In this document: in pieces, positions 8,856-20,282 of the stretch
Position numbering within the stretch: position 1 is the stretch's first letter
How the letters are laid out: each line of letters starts with the position of its first letter
Position numbers and translations under genes: made by a program
Assembly: GCF_009905375.1 (NCBI RefSeq)
Contig: NC_133647.1
Span: 174,839,939 to 174,903,938 of the forward strand
Length of the DNA: 64,000 bases
Direction of reading: 5' to 3'
DNA from: Apium graveolens
Lineage: Eukaryota; Streptophyta; Magnoliopsida; Apiales; Apiaceae
Notes under the pieces: model-generated
The model's database searches: none
What the model was told of the DNA's origin: nothing
The model's input: only the letters and a program-made list of their open reading frames with translations

Positions 8856-10724
8856 GATATAGTTTTCAAAACTATTAATCGAATAAGGTTTATTCGATAA
8901 CTTTATTTTATTTAATGAAAATTATTTTGAATATTCATTCGAGGACTTACGACTCCGCTTCTTTTATTAAATAATATTCTTTATTTTATTAAAGAATAAT
9001 GTTTCGATAATCAAACTTATTTTCGATTATTCAAATAAAGATCGTACTTTCGTATAAGTATATCTTTGGTTATTTAATATTCATTTCAAGTATGAGTTTT
9101 AAAACTTCTACTTCAATTATTTTTATAAAGATTATTCTTTATGGGAATATTATTTAAATAATAATATTCAGATATTTTCTAATATATTGGGACTGATTTA
9201 TTTTATTAAATCAGCATTACTCCAAACATTCTTAAAAATATTTTCGAGTATTCAAAATGATTTTTAAAAGCTAGGGCGGATCCCAAAACTCATTGTTATA
9301 TTTAAGATCCTCCTTTCAAAGGGGATTTAAATACTCGCTCAAAACCTGAGGGATCCGGCTATGTGGTGTATTTTACATTCGCAACGAGGTTGATGTTTTG
9401 AGAAAACAGTTTGATTACTTGCCCAATGTTCGGGAAGTAAGCCCATCTAATTGAGTCGGCATAAGCGACAGGCCGGGGTACGGTCTATCAAAGTGTAAGT
9501 GGCTGGGTGGCAGTCCATCAACGCGTAAGAGGCCGGGTGGCGGTCCAGCACAAGGTCCTAATGCGGCCAGGGTGATGACCGGTGGGGGATTCATCCATCT
9601 ACTAGTAGAAAAGGTTACTTATTGGTATCTTTGCCTGATCAGCAAGATTTCAGGTTTATGCTAAGGTTTTCTCCTTTCCAAATTCATTGGATATTGCAAC
9701 TCTGTTTATAATTTTCATAACAGAGGTTTTCAAGGAGTGTATGAAATGTATATATATAGGTGTATATATATCGGGACTTAATGAAGTATCTCGTAACTTC
9801 ATTATTTATAATGATATTTCAAAGATTGAATCTATCCAAGTCTTTTCTTATAGTCTCATCTATGTGATGAACTTTTGAAACCGATTATACCTTGAACGGT
9901 GGTAGTTCAAGTAGTATTCGGAAAAAGATATAAGTATATTGGAGTATCTTGTAACTTCATCTTTTCAACTTATATCTGGTTAATGATTATCTTATGCATG
10001 ACAAAGATTTTCAGAAAAATGTTGAGACAAGGTTAGATATATGAGATCACCTTGCAACGATATTTTTATACAGTTATAAACTGGAACTCTGTGTATATTA
10101 TGCATGGAAGAGGACTTCCAAGATTTTGAAAAGTATATATACATATATACTGAATATTTTGTGACTTGGTCGCGTTAAGATATCAAACTTGGTTCATTTC
10201 TTCTTGACCAAGACTTTCATAAGCACTATGAGAATGCTCATACATTGTTAATTATTATACATATTATTTCGGTGGGCTTGTTGCTCACCCTTGCTTTCTT
10301 CTTTCATCATACAATAACAGATAGACAAGATGAACAGGACCAAACTCCCAATTCGCGAGCGGATAGGAAACGTTCCGCAGTTTCCTGTAGGCGTTGATGC
10401 CACTGTAGCCGAGGTAGTAACTACCAATAGGCTAGGTTTTCAACTGTTGATGTACCAGACTTATGTATATTTATGAATTGTAATAATGGCAAGAAATGTA
10501 AATTTATTCAGAAACCCTTTTAAGGTGTAATGGCATATATTTGTCGAATAAAATGACTCGTGTTATTTTTGGATATTCATCTCTGAGACTATAACTTGTG
10601 GTGTGTGTGTTTATTGTGGGGTCACAGTACGGAGTAGTTGATTGTTTATTAAGATTGGGTGTTATTAAGGGAAATGGAATTCGTGACAACCCGGATCCCC
10701 GACCCCGGATTTGGGGGTGTTACA
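6758..10724 (+). mobile_element. 3,967-bp solo LTR inserted in the Tat integrase
   Basis: The insertion is flanked by exact 5-bp direct repeats CAGCT (6753-6757 and 10725-10729). Its ends mirror each other imperfectly: AGTAATAACCCC at the left and GGGGGTGTTACA at the right, so the left TG appears mutated to AG. It has no coding frame of note, and no internal gag-pol. Its size and the long non-coding body match the long LTRs of plant gypsy elements. The plus orientation is inferred from the similarity of its end to the LTR at 29729-33622. A (TA)n tract lies near 8825-8855 and a short repeated CGGTCCA/GGCCGGGTGG block at 9470-9560. Recombination between two LTRs would explain the solo form. Confidence 0.8.
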
Positions 10725-12058
10725 CAGCTTCCCTTCCATATCTTCAAGGTGATAAGTCCCTTTCCACAAGATGGCCTTTATCTTGTATGGTCCTTCCCAA
10801 TTAGCTCCAAACACTCCATGTTGGGGGTTCTTCGTGTTGGGCATCACCTTCCTAAGTACCAAATCTCCCACCTTCAGTAATTGTCCCTTTACCTTCTTGT
10901 TATAATACATCGCGGCATGTTGCTGATACGCTGCGAGCCTTAGCTAAGAATTTTCCCTTGTTTCTTCCAAGAGATCCAAATGAAGCCTTTGATTAATCTC
11001 TGCATCCTCCTCTGTGTAACGGTCTCTGCGAAGCGATCCCGAACCAACTTCCACAGGGACCATAGCTTCATAGCCGTAGGTAAGCATAAACGGAGTTTCT
11101 CCCATAGTAGATCGCGGTGTAGTATTGTATGACCACATCACCTTCGGGAGTTCTTCAGGCCAATTTCCTTTGCGCTCTTCCATCTTGGCTTTGAGGGTAT
11201 GCTTTATTATTTTATTCACAGTTTCTGTCTGCCCATTACTTTGAGGTTGATAGACCGCCGCAAACTCCTTCTTAATTTTCAACTCCTCACATAGTTGTCG
11301 CAACTCCTTGCTGTCAAATTGCTTTCCGTTGTCAGATACAAGCTTGTAAGGGATGTCAAACCTGCACACGATGGAGTTGAAAACAAAATCTCTGATTTTC
11401 TTCGCGGTGATAGTAGCCAATGGCATAGCTTCCGCCCATTTAGTAAAGTAATCAACCGCAACCACTGCATATTTGACGTCCCCTTTAGCTTTAGGTAATT
11501 CTCCAATAAGATCAATTCCCCACATGGCGAAAGGCCACGGGCTTACCATAGGCGTCAAGAGCGTCGCTGGCATAGACGAGTAGTTTACAAAGCGCTGGCA
11601 GCGATCGCATGCCCTGATAAAATTTGTAGCATCCTCTTTCATCGTAGGCTAATAGTATCCTTGACGTAAAACTTTCATCGCCAACGAGCTACCCCCAAGT
11701 GATTGCCACAGATTCCTTTATGCACTTCCCCTAAGATATAATTTCCCTCTTCTTTGTCAACACATCTAAGCAGCGGTTGATTGAAGCCCCTCTTGTACAG
11801 AACTTCGTCGTACACCACATACCTTGCAGCCTGATAGCGGAGTCGACGAGCTTTGAACTTATCTTCGGGGAGTGTTCCCCTATGAATGTAAGCTAAAATG
11901 GGCGTCATCCATGTTTCCTTGGGAGCCTCATCCACTTGCATAATTTCTATCTCTGGGATACTAGGAATCTCCTGGATCTCAAGAGGTATGGATCCTAACA
12001 ACACAACCTCTTGTTGCGACCCCATTTTTGCTAGAGCATCCGCGTTACTATTCTTCTC
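10725..12058 (-). pseudogene. Tat integrase (zinc-binding, DDE core, C-terminal domain), broken
   Basis: The minus strand encodes in order: the junction after RNase H (from 12025), the HHCC zinc-binding domain ending in CDRCQRF, the catalytic core with D in WGIDLIGELP, D in VSDNGKQF and E in SNGQTETVNK, the conserved PHR-like segment PFMLTYGYEAMVPVE, and a C-terminal domain with GDLVLRKV. Integrase inserts retrotransposon cDNA into host DNA. Breaks are a frameshift near 11695, TAG at 11649-11651, TAG at 10944-10946, and the insertion after EGKL. All three catalytic residues survive, but no continuous protein can be made. Confidence 0.88.
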
Positions 12059-13805
12059 TCACGGAACACATGTCAACCTAACTTCTTTGAACATTCCAAT
12101 CAGGCGCTGTGTGCGTCTTAAGTATAACTCTGTTCGTGGGCCTCGCGCTTGAAATCCCCCATTCACCTGATTCACCACCAGCTCTGAGTCACTCCTCGTA
12201 ATTAGGTTTCGCACTCCCATTTCCAGAGCGATCTTTAGGCCATTAATCAACGCTTCATACTCCGCATCATTATTTGTTGCATAAAACTTGAAATGAATTG
12301 CGCTCATCAGATGGTGGCCTTCTGGAGACATGAGTACTATACCCGTACATGCTCCTCCATTGTTAACTGCCACATCCACATACAAGATCCACCAGGGATG
12401 TGGAAACTCCTCCAAAGACTCCTCAGCATGAGGTGGATGTAGCATCACCAAAGCTTTGTCATCAACTTCAGAATCAAATTCTAACAAGAAATCAGCTAAG
12501 ACTTGCCCTTTAATCACTGTCTGGGGCACATATTCCAAATCAAACTGTCCCAACTTCACAGCCCACTTCAGCATTCTCCCTGATGACTCTGGTTTATGGA
12601 GGACCTGTCGTAGCGGGTATGCCGTACGGACTTCAATTCTATGGGCTTGGAAATACGATCGCAATTTTCTTGATGCAAGAATCAGGGCATAAACCAACTT
12701 CTCCATGCTTGTGTAGCGAGTTTCAGCATCGTGCAACCACTTGCTCACGTAGTACACTGGTGACTGCTGTCCATCCTCCTCTCTTACCAGAACTGCGCTG
12801 ATTGAATACTCAGACACTGCGAGGTACAGTACTAGAGATTCTCCATCTAATGGTTTTGAGAGCATGGGAGGGTTTCCCAGTTGCTCCTTGATCTTTCTAA
12901 AAGCCTCTTTGTATTCTGGTGTGCATACGAAGTCTTTCCTTGCTAACTTAATTGCCTTGAAGAACTCTTTGCATCTGTCAGAAGATTTGGAAATAAACCG
13001 ATTTAGCACGGTAATCCTCTCAGTTAACCTTTGCACTTGTCTCATATTGGTGGGCGATTTCATATCTAACAGTGCCTTGATCTTTGCGGGGTTGGCCTCA
13101 ATCCCCCTATGGTTGACGATGAACCCGAGAAACTTGCCCGACTCCACGCCGAACACACACTTTTGTGGGTTCAGCTTCATGCGAAACTTCCTTAGAATGT
13201 TAAACATTTCCATCAAGTGTCTGATATGATCATTCGCCACCTTGGACTTTACCAGCATATCATCCACGTACACCTTCATGGTTCTCCCAATTTGGTTTTT
13301 GAACATCATGTTTACCAACCGCTGGTAGGTTGCGCCAGCATTGATCAAACCAAACGGCATTTCTATGTAACAGTATAACCCCCTGTCAGTGATGAAGGAT
13401 GTATGTTCTTGATCAGGGCCATACATCGGAATTTGATTATAACCGGAGTATGCATCCATAAAACTCAGCAATGCATGTCCTGCTGTCGCGTCAACCAACT
13501 GATCAATTCGTGAGAGCGGGAAGCCTATCATTTGGACAGGCCTTATTGAGATCTGTGAAATCCACACATGTTCTCCACTTCCCGTTCGGCTTTTTCACAA
13601 GCACTGGATTTGCAAGCCATTCGGGGTAGAAGGATTCTTTGATTAGTCCTACCTCCAACAATCGGTCTACTTTTTCTTTTAATGCTATCGCCTTTTCCCC
13701 GCTCATCGGGCGGCGTTTTTGACGTATGCCTATACAATTCGGGAAGATATTCAACCGGTGACACATTACTCCTTGGTCGATTCCCACCATGTCTGAATGA
13801 TCCAT
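12059..13805 (-). pseudogene. Tat reverse transcriptase with two RNase H domains, broken
   Basis: The first segment (13805-13503) carries the RT start with WRTCVDFTDLNKACP. A frameshift near 13530 then moves to the frame running 13567-12059. That frame has FMDAYSGYNQIPM, MPFGLINAGATYQR and the catalytic YVDD, followed by the usual RNase H (around LAVSEYSISAVLVRE and YTSMEKLVYALI) and a second, archaeal-type RNase H (around WWILYVDVAVNNGG, NDAEYEALI and RSDSELVVNQVNG). The second RNase H places the element in the Tat clade. A TGA at 12059-12061 ends the frame ahead of integrase. RT copies RNA to DNA, and the RNase H domains remove template RNA. Confidence 0.9.
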
Positions 13806-15757
13806 GTGAAGATATCAAGATTTGTAATTAAGAAGCGGGTAAGACTTTTCCTCATTTCATCACCAAACTGGGATCCCACTTTCAAAATTTTGTTCGAGTC
13901 ATCTATGTCGACCAGAATAGATATTGTGTCCTCGGCCGGTCCCGTCTTTTCGGCGGGCATAGGGATCCTCGGATCCAAATCGAAATCAAAGTCTCGGGGG
14001 TCCTCGACCTCCACCCTTGCATCTGAGGGCGCTTCACCTTGAGTGGGAGCATCTACCTCAGGACAAGGCATGGGTTTGTGCAACACAGGTGAAGAGGGCG
14101 CGTCCTCATTTGGAGGAGCATCAACCTCAATTCCCTTATTACTCTTCAAGGGTGCATCCTCTTTTTGAGGAGCATCCACCTTGAATTTATTTCCGAGACC
14201 TTGCAAAATCTCACTTCTTCCTTCCAATTTTTCTCCGTTAACCTCCTTCTGCATGATATCCTCTACATGGTTCACCACAACTTCTTCCACGCTACGGATC
14301 CTCGAAACATTCCCCAGACTCCAAACAGAGTTTTCGGTGACATAAGTTTCTTCCTCTTCTGGACCTTCTACAAAATAGTGGGCATGAACCTCTCCATTTG
14401 GTTTTGTATGAATGTCCTCCGCACCCTCAAATGGAAGACCCTTTCCCTCGTACCTTCTCCTGCGGAATTCTTTAACAGCCTTGTGATAACAGTCGCGTGA
14501 CTCGTACTGCGACCCTCTCAGACTACCTACTCTGTTTGGTGTTGGGAACTTTATCATCAAGTGATGTATCGAGGTTATCACCCTGAACGCTCGTAACCAA
14601 GGTCTGCCGACCAACACATTGTGCGCGGTATCCTGATCCAGCACTTTGAAGTCTATCATTTGAGTGACCGACAAAGCTCCGTCCCCGAGCGTGACGAGAA
14701 GCCTAACCGAACCCATAACTCTAACTGCTTCTCCAGTAAAGCCATAGACGTGTGCATCTTCAAAATACATGTCGCTATCCGGGAAACCCAATTTTTTGTA
14801 TGTGCTGTAATACAAGATGTTCGCAGAACTCCCATTGTCCAAGAAGACTCGATGTACATTCATTGCCCCAATAAGCATGGTAATCACCAGCGCATCATTG
14901 TGGGGATGATGCACCCACCTTGATTCTTTTTCCTTGAATGTAATGTCAGCGGACTCTCCCTTAAAGATCTTTGGAGGTCTGTCTTCCAAGCTGTGAATGT
15001 TGGTGAGCGGCGGATGTCGCGCCTCTCTCGCGTTTCTTTCCAATGCTCGATTACTATCACCAACAAAAGGGTGTCCTCCAAAAATCGCCCTGATATTGTC
15101 AGTCCTCTGAAACTTAACTTCTGCTATTTTTTCAACATCTTCCGCCCGCGGGGGCTGTCTTTCATCTTTACCCTTGTCATCGTTTCCCCTATGTCGTTTC
15201 ACCTTGTCAATCCATTCTCCCAGGTACCCAGCCTTGATCAATTCCTCAATTTCATCTTTTAGGTGACGACACTCGTGGGTGTCATGGTCGGTAGACTCAT
15301 GGTAATCACAATACTTCTTCTTGTCTCTACTCTGCCATGAAGTTAGACGGTCTGGTTTCTTGAAGATTCCTCTATCCTTATCTACCTCGAAGATATGATC
15401 AATGGATGCTGCCAGTGGTGTATAATTGATGACCCTTCTCTCATAGTTTGATTGCGGGCTCCATTCTCTCCGCGTGTTCACAATGTTCACCCTATTAGGG
15501 CTTCTGGCATTTCGCCGGTAATCTGGGCTCAAGGATCTATCTCTTCTCTTGGCTCGCCCCTTGGAGTTATGGGTATTGTCATTTTTTTTTGTTTCCGCAA
15601 GCGACTGCTCAATCGCTTTGAATGATTCCGCCTGCGCAAGCACATCTGCTAACGACACCGGGTCCTTTCCTTGCAGGTGCTTCCAGAAATCTGTTCCCAC
15701 ACGCAGTCCAGCTATAAGAAGTATTTTCAGCGTTTCATCAGTTGCACCCCTTACCAA
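13766..15757 (-). pseudogene. Tat gag C-terminus and aspartic protease
   Basis: The frame continues gag after the TAA at 15764-15766. It carries the end of the Retrotrans_gag region (around ETLKILLIAGLRVGTDFW), a C/H-rich knuckle-like motif (YCDYHESTDHDTHECRHLKD) and the protease (VHRVFLDNGSSANILYY, with DNGSS in place of the usual DTG/DSG, as is common in this clade). An acidic linker contains repeated DAP motifs encoded by GGACGCGCC-like DNA (14020-14190). It loses frame near 13800 before RT. Protease would cut the polyprotein. The D-N-G-S-S form is normal here and is not evidence of decay. Confidence 0.85.
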
Positions 15758-15763
15758 AGTGGA

Positions 15764-16879
15764 TTATGTATTGAACCTTTTGAAGTATGAGGTTAAACTT
15801 TTTCCTTCCTTCTGTTTCACATTAGCCAGTGTGGTAACTGGTGGTGTGTACTTCACTGCATCTTGAAAATGAGTCAAAAACAAAGTTTTCATCTGTTCCC
15901 AGGATGTGATCACACCTGGACCAAGTTTTTGGAACCACTGCTGAGCGCCTTCTCTAAAAGTGGCCGCCAGGAGACGGTATCGAGCCAAATCAGGGACTTG
16001 ATATACATCCATTTCAATGTTAAAGCGCCCCAGGATTTCCACGGGATCAGAGTTCCTATGAAAATTCAAGTCATTGGTTGTGTTCATGTATCCTGCAGGC
16101 AATTGCGCCTCCCTCACAACAGCAGCAAAAGGAGAAGGAGCTTGCGCAGTCGCCGTTACTCTTCCTCCCTCAAGATGGTTGAGCAACCTCTTGAGATCGT
16201 TCACATTAAACGTCCCTACTCCAGGAATGGTTTGAACATTAGGTTGTTTGGGTTGCTCTGCGACTTGTTGTAGTTCCCCTTGATTACCCCCCGGGTGTAG
16301 CGGTGGATCTCGCCGCCCCTCGCCCTGAGGCTGCGACTGTGGCATGTTACCATCTTGGTTTTGAACGTTTTCCCGCACGCGAAGTTCCTCTTGACCGCGT
16401 CGCGGGATTTCATCATTATTTTGCATTCTTACTTGAATTCGCCCGTCGTCCTGGTCATGAGGACGCGCCCTGGACCCATTACCTGTAACACTGTGGGAAG
16501 CTACAAGAATAACGGCGGGAGCTTCTTTAGTGGAGGGTGCACCATCTTTCCTACCATTGTAGGGTGTTCTCCCATATTGGTATCCCATCCTTCCTCGTCC
16601 ATTCCTCTGATATCCCCGGTAGTAGCTCCCAGGCTTTCCTCACGGAGGGGCACGCTCGTGCTCGCGGTGCCGCGCCCTGTCATCCCTTTGGAATGTAGGG
16701 GGCACACGCGTTGTATCACGGGGCCTCGCTTCTCCAGCGTTTCCTTACTTTTTCCATTCTATCAGCAGCATCCTCAAATCGTCATCTTCCAACCTTATGC
16801 CAAGCCTTCTTTTCAAGGTTGAAAAATCCCTTCCTTCCTCATCTTGATTCTCATTATTATAGAGGTCGAACGATGTCAT
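15764..16879 (-). pseudogene. Tat gag N-terminal half, with in-frame stops
   Basis: The likely gag ATG is at 16877-16879 (MTSFDLYNNEN...), well upstream of the ATG at 16588. The frame is broken by TAA at 16745-16747, TGA at 16640-16642 and TAA at 15764-15766. The Retrotrans_gag domain is clear at 16050-15764, with RYRLLAATFREGAQQWF and SWEQMKTLFLTHF. Gag forms the virus-like particle that houses reverse transcription. An Arg/Gly-rich N-terminal tract precedes the domain. I chose the upstream ATG because the frame before 16588 reads as typical Tat gag with single stops. Confidence 0.82.
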
Positions 16880-16944
16880 ATTGTAGTTTTTTTCTTGAAA
16901 TGTATGTCTGGATGTTTAAGTAGTATTGGTTTTTTTTAATTATC

Positions 16945-17285
16945 TTTTGGTGTGTGAATATTATATAAGATATATTGATAATTAATATGGACCCGTGATG
17001 CTGCTGGTGAAGCCTACACTAGATGGGCACATGGAAGTGGTTCTGGATAAAGAATTTTTACGGTTTATGTGCAACCAAGATGATGCCCTAGATCCCATTA
17101 TATCACTCCCATCTTTTTCCAATTATTTTACATCTTTTCTCTGTCATTGCCCTAAACATTAAAGGTAATGATTTTCTTTACTTATTAATATGCTATCAAT
17201 TACAGTAAATAGAATATATAAGATATATGGGTTCTTTTCTTTATTATCTCACACGTGCATATTTTGTCAGGTTTAATCTTTTTAA
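16945..17285 (+). repeat. Direct repeat A, copy 1, with a 57-codon exon-like segment
   Basis: This block repeats at 19941-20282, about 3 kb away. Inside, 16992-17162 is an open segment starting PVMLLVKPTLDGHMEV and ending in a stop. The other copy (19988-20158) has exactly the same length, no indels and mostly codon-position-compatible differences. It looks like the last coding exon of a gene, followed by AAAGGTAATG and AT-rich DNA. I do not recognise the protein. Confidence 0.7.
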
Positions 17286-19052
17286 ATTTAAGATGGTGGA
17301 TGAAATAATTGATGTGTGGGAGTTTTTGTGTATCAACTACATGTCATCCTCTTGCACATCAGGGTCGATTAAACGCTCCATTACAGCAACATGCGAGCAT
17401 TATTGAAAAACAATCAGGTACTGTAATTTTAAAATTTTAAAACTATAGTGATCAGCAATGAATTTCTGAATTATTTGAAACTTTATTCTGACGACTGTGA
17501 TATATTTTGTATAATGTAGTGAAAACAACTTATACACCAAAAGTTGACAGTAATCTCTTTAAAATGTCAAATTGTCGAGATGTATCAGATACCTGAGACT
17601 GTTAGGTCTAGAAACCTCAAACTTGCTTTTATTTGGGTCTTTGCTAACCCTTGAGAAAAAAATTTATTCGTTATATTCACTCGATTTTTTTCGTTATATT
17701 CGTTTATGTTTAATTAGTCCATAATCAAGTCTCATTTGTTAGATGGTCCTTGGATGCATATCCTACTTTTGTATGTTTTAAAACTGTTGAAAACAACAAA
17801 GTTAAGATCCAAGAGCCTCAGGTTTTGGTGCCCAGTATTGTGGCTAAAAATTTTTACTATTATATATAGAGGCTTGTGGACAGTGGAAAACTATAAATTT
17901 CTTCTTTTCAATTGGTTATAGAATATAGAAAACGACGGGGAATGAATGCATTCAGGATTGGAACAAATAACATCCAAGTAAATTCTTTTGCGAAGTTATA
18001 TACATCTATAAAATTTATAACATTTTATACTATGTAATCAGTAGGACTCATTCAGCCACCATGAATCAAGGTCATGAGTGCAGTCTGTATGTAAATTAAA
18101 ATTCAGTTATTGACCTTATTGTTGTGGCTAAACGTTGGGTTTTAGTTTGCACTAGCCCTTAATTTTGCTGTATTACTGATGATGAATTTTAGTTATCGAA
18201 AGGATCAGTGATGTTTTTATTTCTTGGTACGCAAACCTCTCATAACCCTTTATAAATATTTAATTATGAATTCAACTGTATCTTTTATTTGTTAGGGTGC
18301 CCATGTATGCAGAGATGAAACTAGGCTATATTTCTCTCTCCTGTAGTATCCAAAAACCAGGGTAATGCTAAATAAATCAAACATGTACAGACCAAATTCA
18401 CTTACATTATGCTCTACTATTTAAGCACGAGGCTGAATGTTTATACTAATTCAGGGACCGGGTTTGTTTATGAGTTCTTACTGCGACCATTAGGTCTAGA
18501 ATCCTCAAGCTTGCTTTTATTTGGTTCTTTGCTAATCCTTGAGAAATTTACATAAATTGGTTTTAATCTTGGATTAAACCTTCGTACAATATAAAGTTAT
18601 TTTGCTCCAAACTTATTTTGCTCCTTTTGCCTGGTGCAACAACCTATAAGTTTTATGTCAAAACTTATAGGACAAATTGCTAATCATTATTTGTACGTGT
18701 ACTTAACTTAAATGATTTACGTATTAACTTTTAATTTGTTTTTTGGAAGGTTTGTATTTTTTGTCCTTCATTTGAAACTATATTGATCAACAAAGAATTT
18801 TAAGTTAGGATTTATTAATGTCTGAATCCTTTTTTAAGCTGATTTATTAACTTTGTTTACTGTCATTGTAATTCTGTACAACTGGTTCTTTCCCATTTAT
18901 GCAAACATTGTTTAGGGTGAGTGATTACTTTCTCTAAAAGTCCATATATCAATTTTGCAAGATGATTACATTAGAGCACTAAAATTTATCACTATAAACA
19001 CACATAGAGTCTCCTTAATTTAATATTTAACACAATTATTCCTCTGTTGTTT
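17286..19052. other. Degenerate AT-rich region with scattered coding-like pieces
   Basis: No continuous gene is visible. A short piece at about 17745-17870 reads like protein (around SLDAYPTFVCFKTVENN). A roughly 70-bp segment around TAGGTCTAGAA occurs twice, near 17603 and 18490. These look like remains of duplicated, possibly captured, gene fragments. I cannot assign an intact gene. Confidence 0.4.
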
Positions 19053-19306
19053 CATGATCCAGAATTGAAGAATAAAAAATTAAGCTTTCAACTCCTTGTT
19101 TCGCAAATTACACCACTCACCTTGCGTAACATTGTTAGTAAGAAACAGAAAAATATTGATACATTAAATAAGGGTAACCTGTCATTTACCATCCTATTTT
19201 ACTTTGCAAGCAATTGGAGTTCTATTATATTATCATAATTGTCTCTTTTATCCATTTTTTATAGGGGTTAAGCGACTTCCTCTCGGACCATTATCGTCAT
19301 CATCAA
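19053..19306 (+). repeat. Direct repeat B, copy 1 (exon-like)
   Basis: This segment is repeated at 19669-19920. Both copies read in one frame around KLSFQLLVSQITPLTLRN, then after an intron-like AT-rich gap ending in AG give GVKRLPLGPLSSSS (second copy GVKRQSLEPLSPSS). The pattern suggests duplicated exons of a gene of unknown function. Confidence 0.55.
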
Positions 19307-19668
19307 CACACAGTGGTTTGTAATTTTTTTGTGGCTTATATGCGCTTAATTGTTGTGTTAACTATAAAGACAACTGTGTATTCCATTAGGTATCCAGAAA
19401 AGACATACTCATACATCTGACAGTGGTACCAAAACTGCGAAATTCATTTCGCCTACAGGGTTAAATGAAAATATAAATTTTAATGTCGTGTGTTCGCCTA
19501 AATTTGGTATGTTTTCCTAATTGTGATTGTGATGTAAACTACCATTAACCGTAATATGCAGACTCGTTAGGATTTAATTATATAAACTGAAATTTTCCTC
19601 TGCTATCATGTTTTGAACTAATTTTTTAAGTATATTGTTTAACTTTACACGTTATCTAATACTTTTGT

Positions 19669-19920
19669 CACGATCCAGAACCCAAAAATAAAAAACTTTT
19701 ATTCCAACTCCTTGCTTCACAAATTACACCACCCATAATGCGTAACATTGAAATATAGCAACCCAACAAAAAGGATAAAACAAAGATAACCGGTCCTTTC
19801 CCATCCTATATTACTCTTCAAGCAATTATAGTTTATTGTGCTATCATAATTATTATTTTTAACATTTCTATGTAGGGGTGAAGCGACAATCTCTCGAACC
19901 ATTATCTCCATCTTCAATAC
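19669..19920 (+). repeat. Direct repeat B, copy 2
   Basis: This is the counterpart of 19053-19306. It is more degraded, and repeat A copy 2 follows it at once, so the order B-A is kept here. Confidence 0.55.
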
Positions 19921-19940
19921 TGTTTTAATAAATTTTTAGA

Positions 19941-20282
19941 TTTTGGTGTGTGAACATTATATAAGATAGATTGAGAATTAATATGGACCCGTGATGCTGC
20001 TGGTGAAGTCTACATTAGAAGGGCATATGGAAGTGGGTTTGGATAAAGAATTTTTACGGTTTATGCGCAACCAAGACAATGCCCTAGATCCCATTGTATC
20101 ACTCCCAGCTTTTTCCGATTATTTTACATCTTTTCTCTGTCATTTCCCTAAACATTAAAGGTAATGATTTTCTTTACTTATTAATATGCTATCAATTACA
20201 GTAAATAGAATATATAAGAAATATGGGTTCTTTTCTTTATTATCTGACACGTGCATATTTTGTCAGTTCTAATCTTTTTAAT
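19941..20282 (+). repeat. Direct repeat A, copy 2, with the same 57-codon exon-like segment
   Basis: 19988-20158 matches 16992-17162 codon for codon with about nine residue changes and the same stop. The preserved frame suggests that at least one copy was coding recently, or that the duplication is young. Confidence 0.7.

Larger units (their letters stand above)
4671..16940 (-). mobile_element. Decayed Tat-lineage Ty3/gypsy retrotransposon, both LTRs unidentified
   Basis: The minus-strand order is gag (from 16879), aspartic protease, RT, RNase H, a second RNase H, and integrase ending at 6705, followed by an extra ORF in the opposite orientation (4988-5923). The second RNase H and the antisense ORF between pol and the 3' end are hallmarks of the Tat clade (Tat/Ogre/Retand). 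Coding is broken by at least five in-frame stops and three frameshifts, and by a 3,967-bp insertion at 6758-10724. The left edge is set by the virus breakpoint at 4670. The right edge is about 40-60 bp upstream of the gag ATG, where an unrelated duplicated block starts. I found no pair of LTRs, so both ends are probably truncated. Confidence 0.82.

Noticed and set aside
10598..10880. Small plus-strand ORFs over the integrase end
   Set aside because: They are shadows of the minus-strand integrase and the LTR end.
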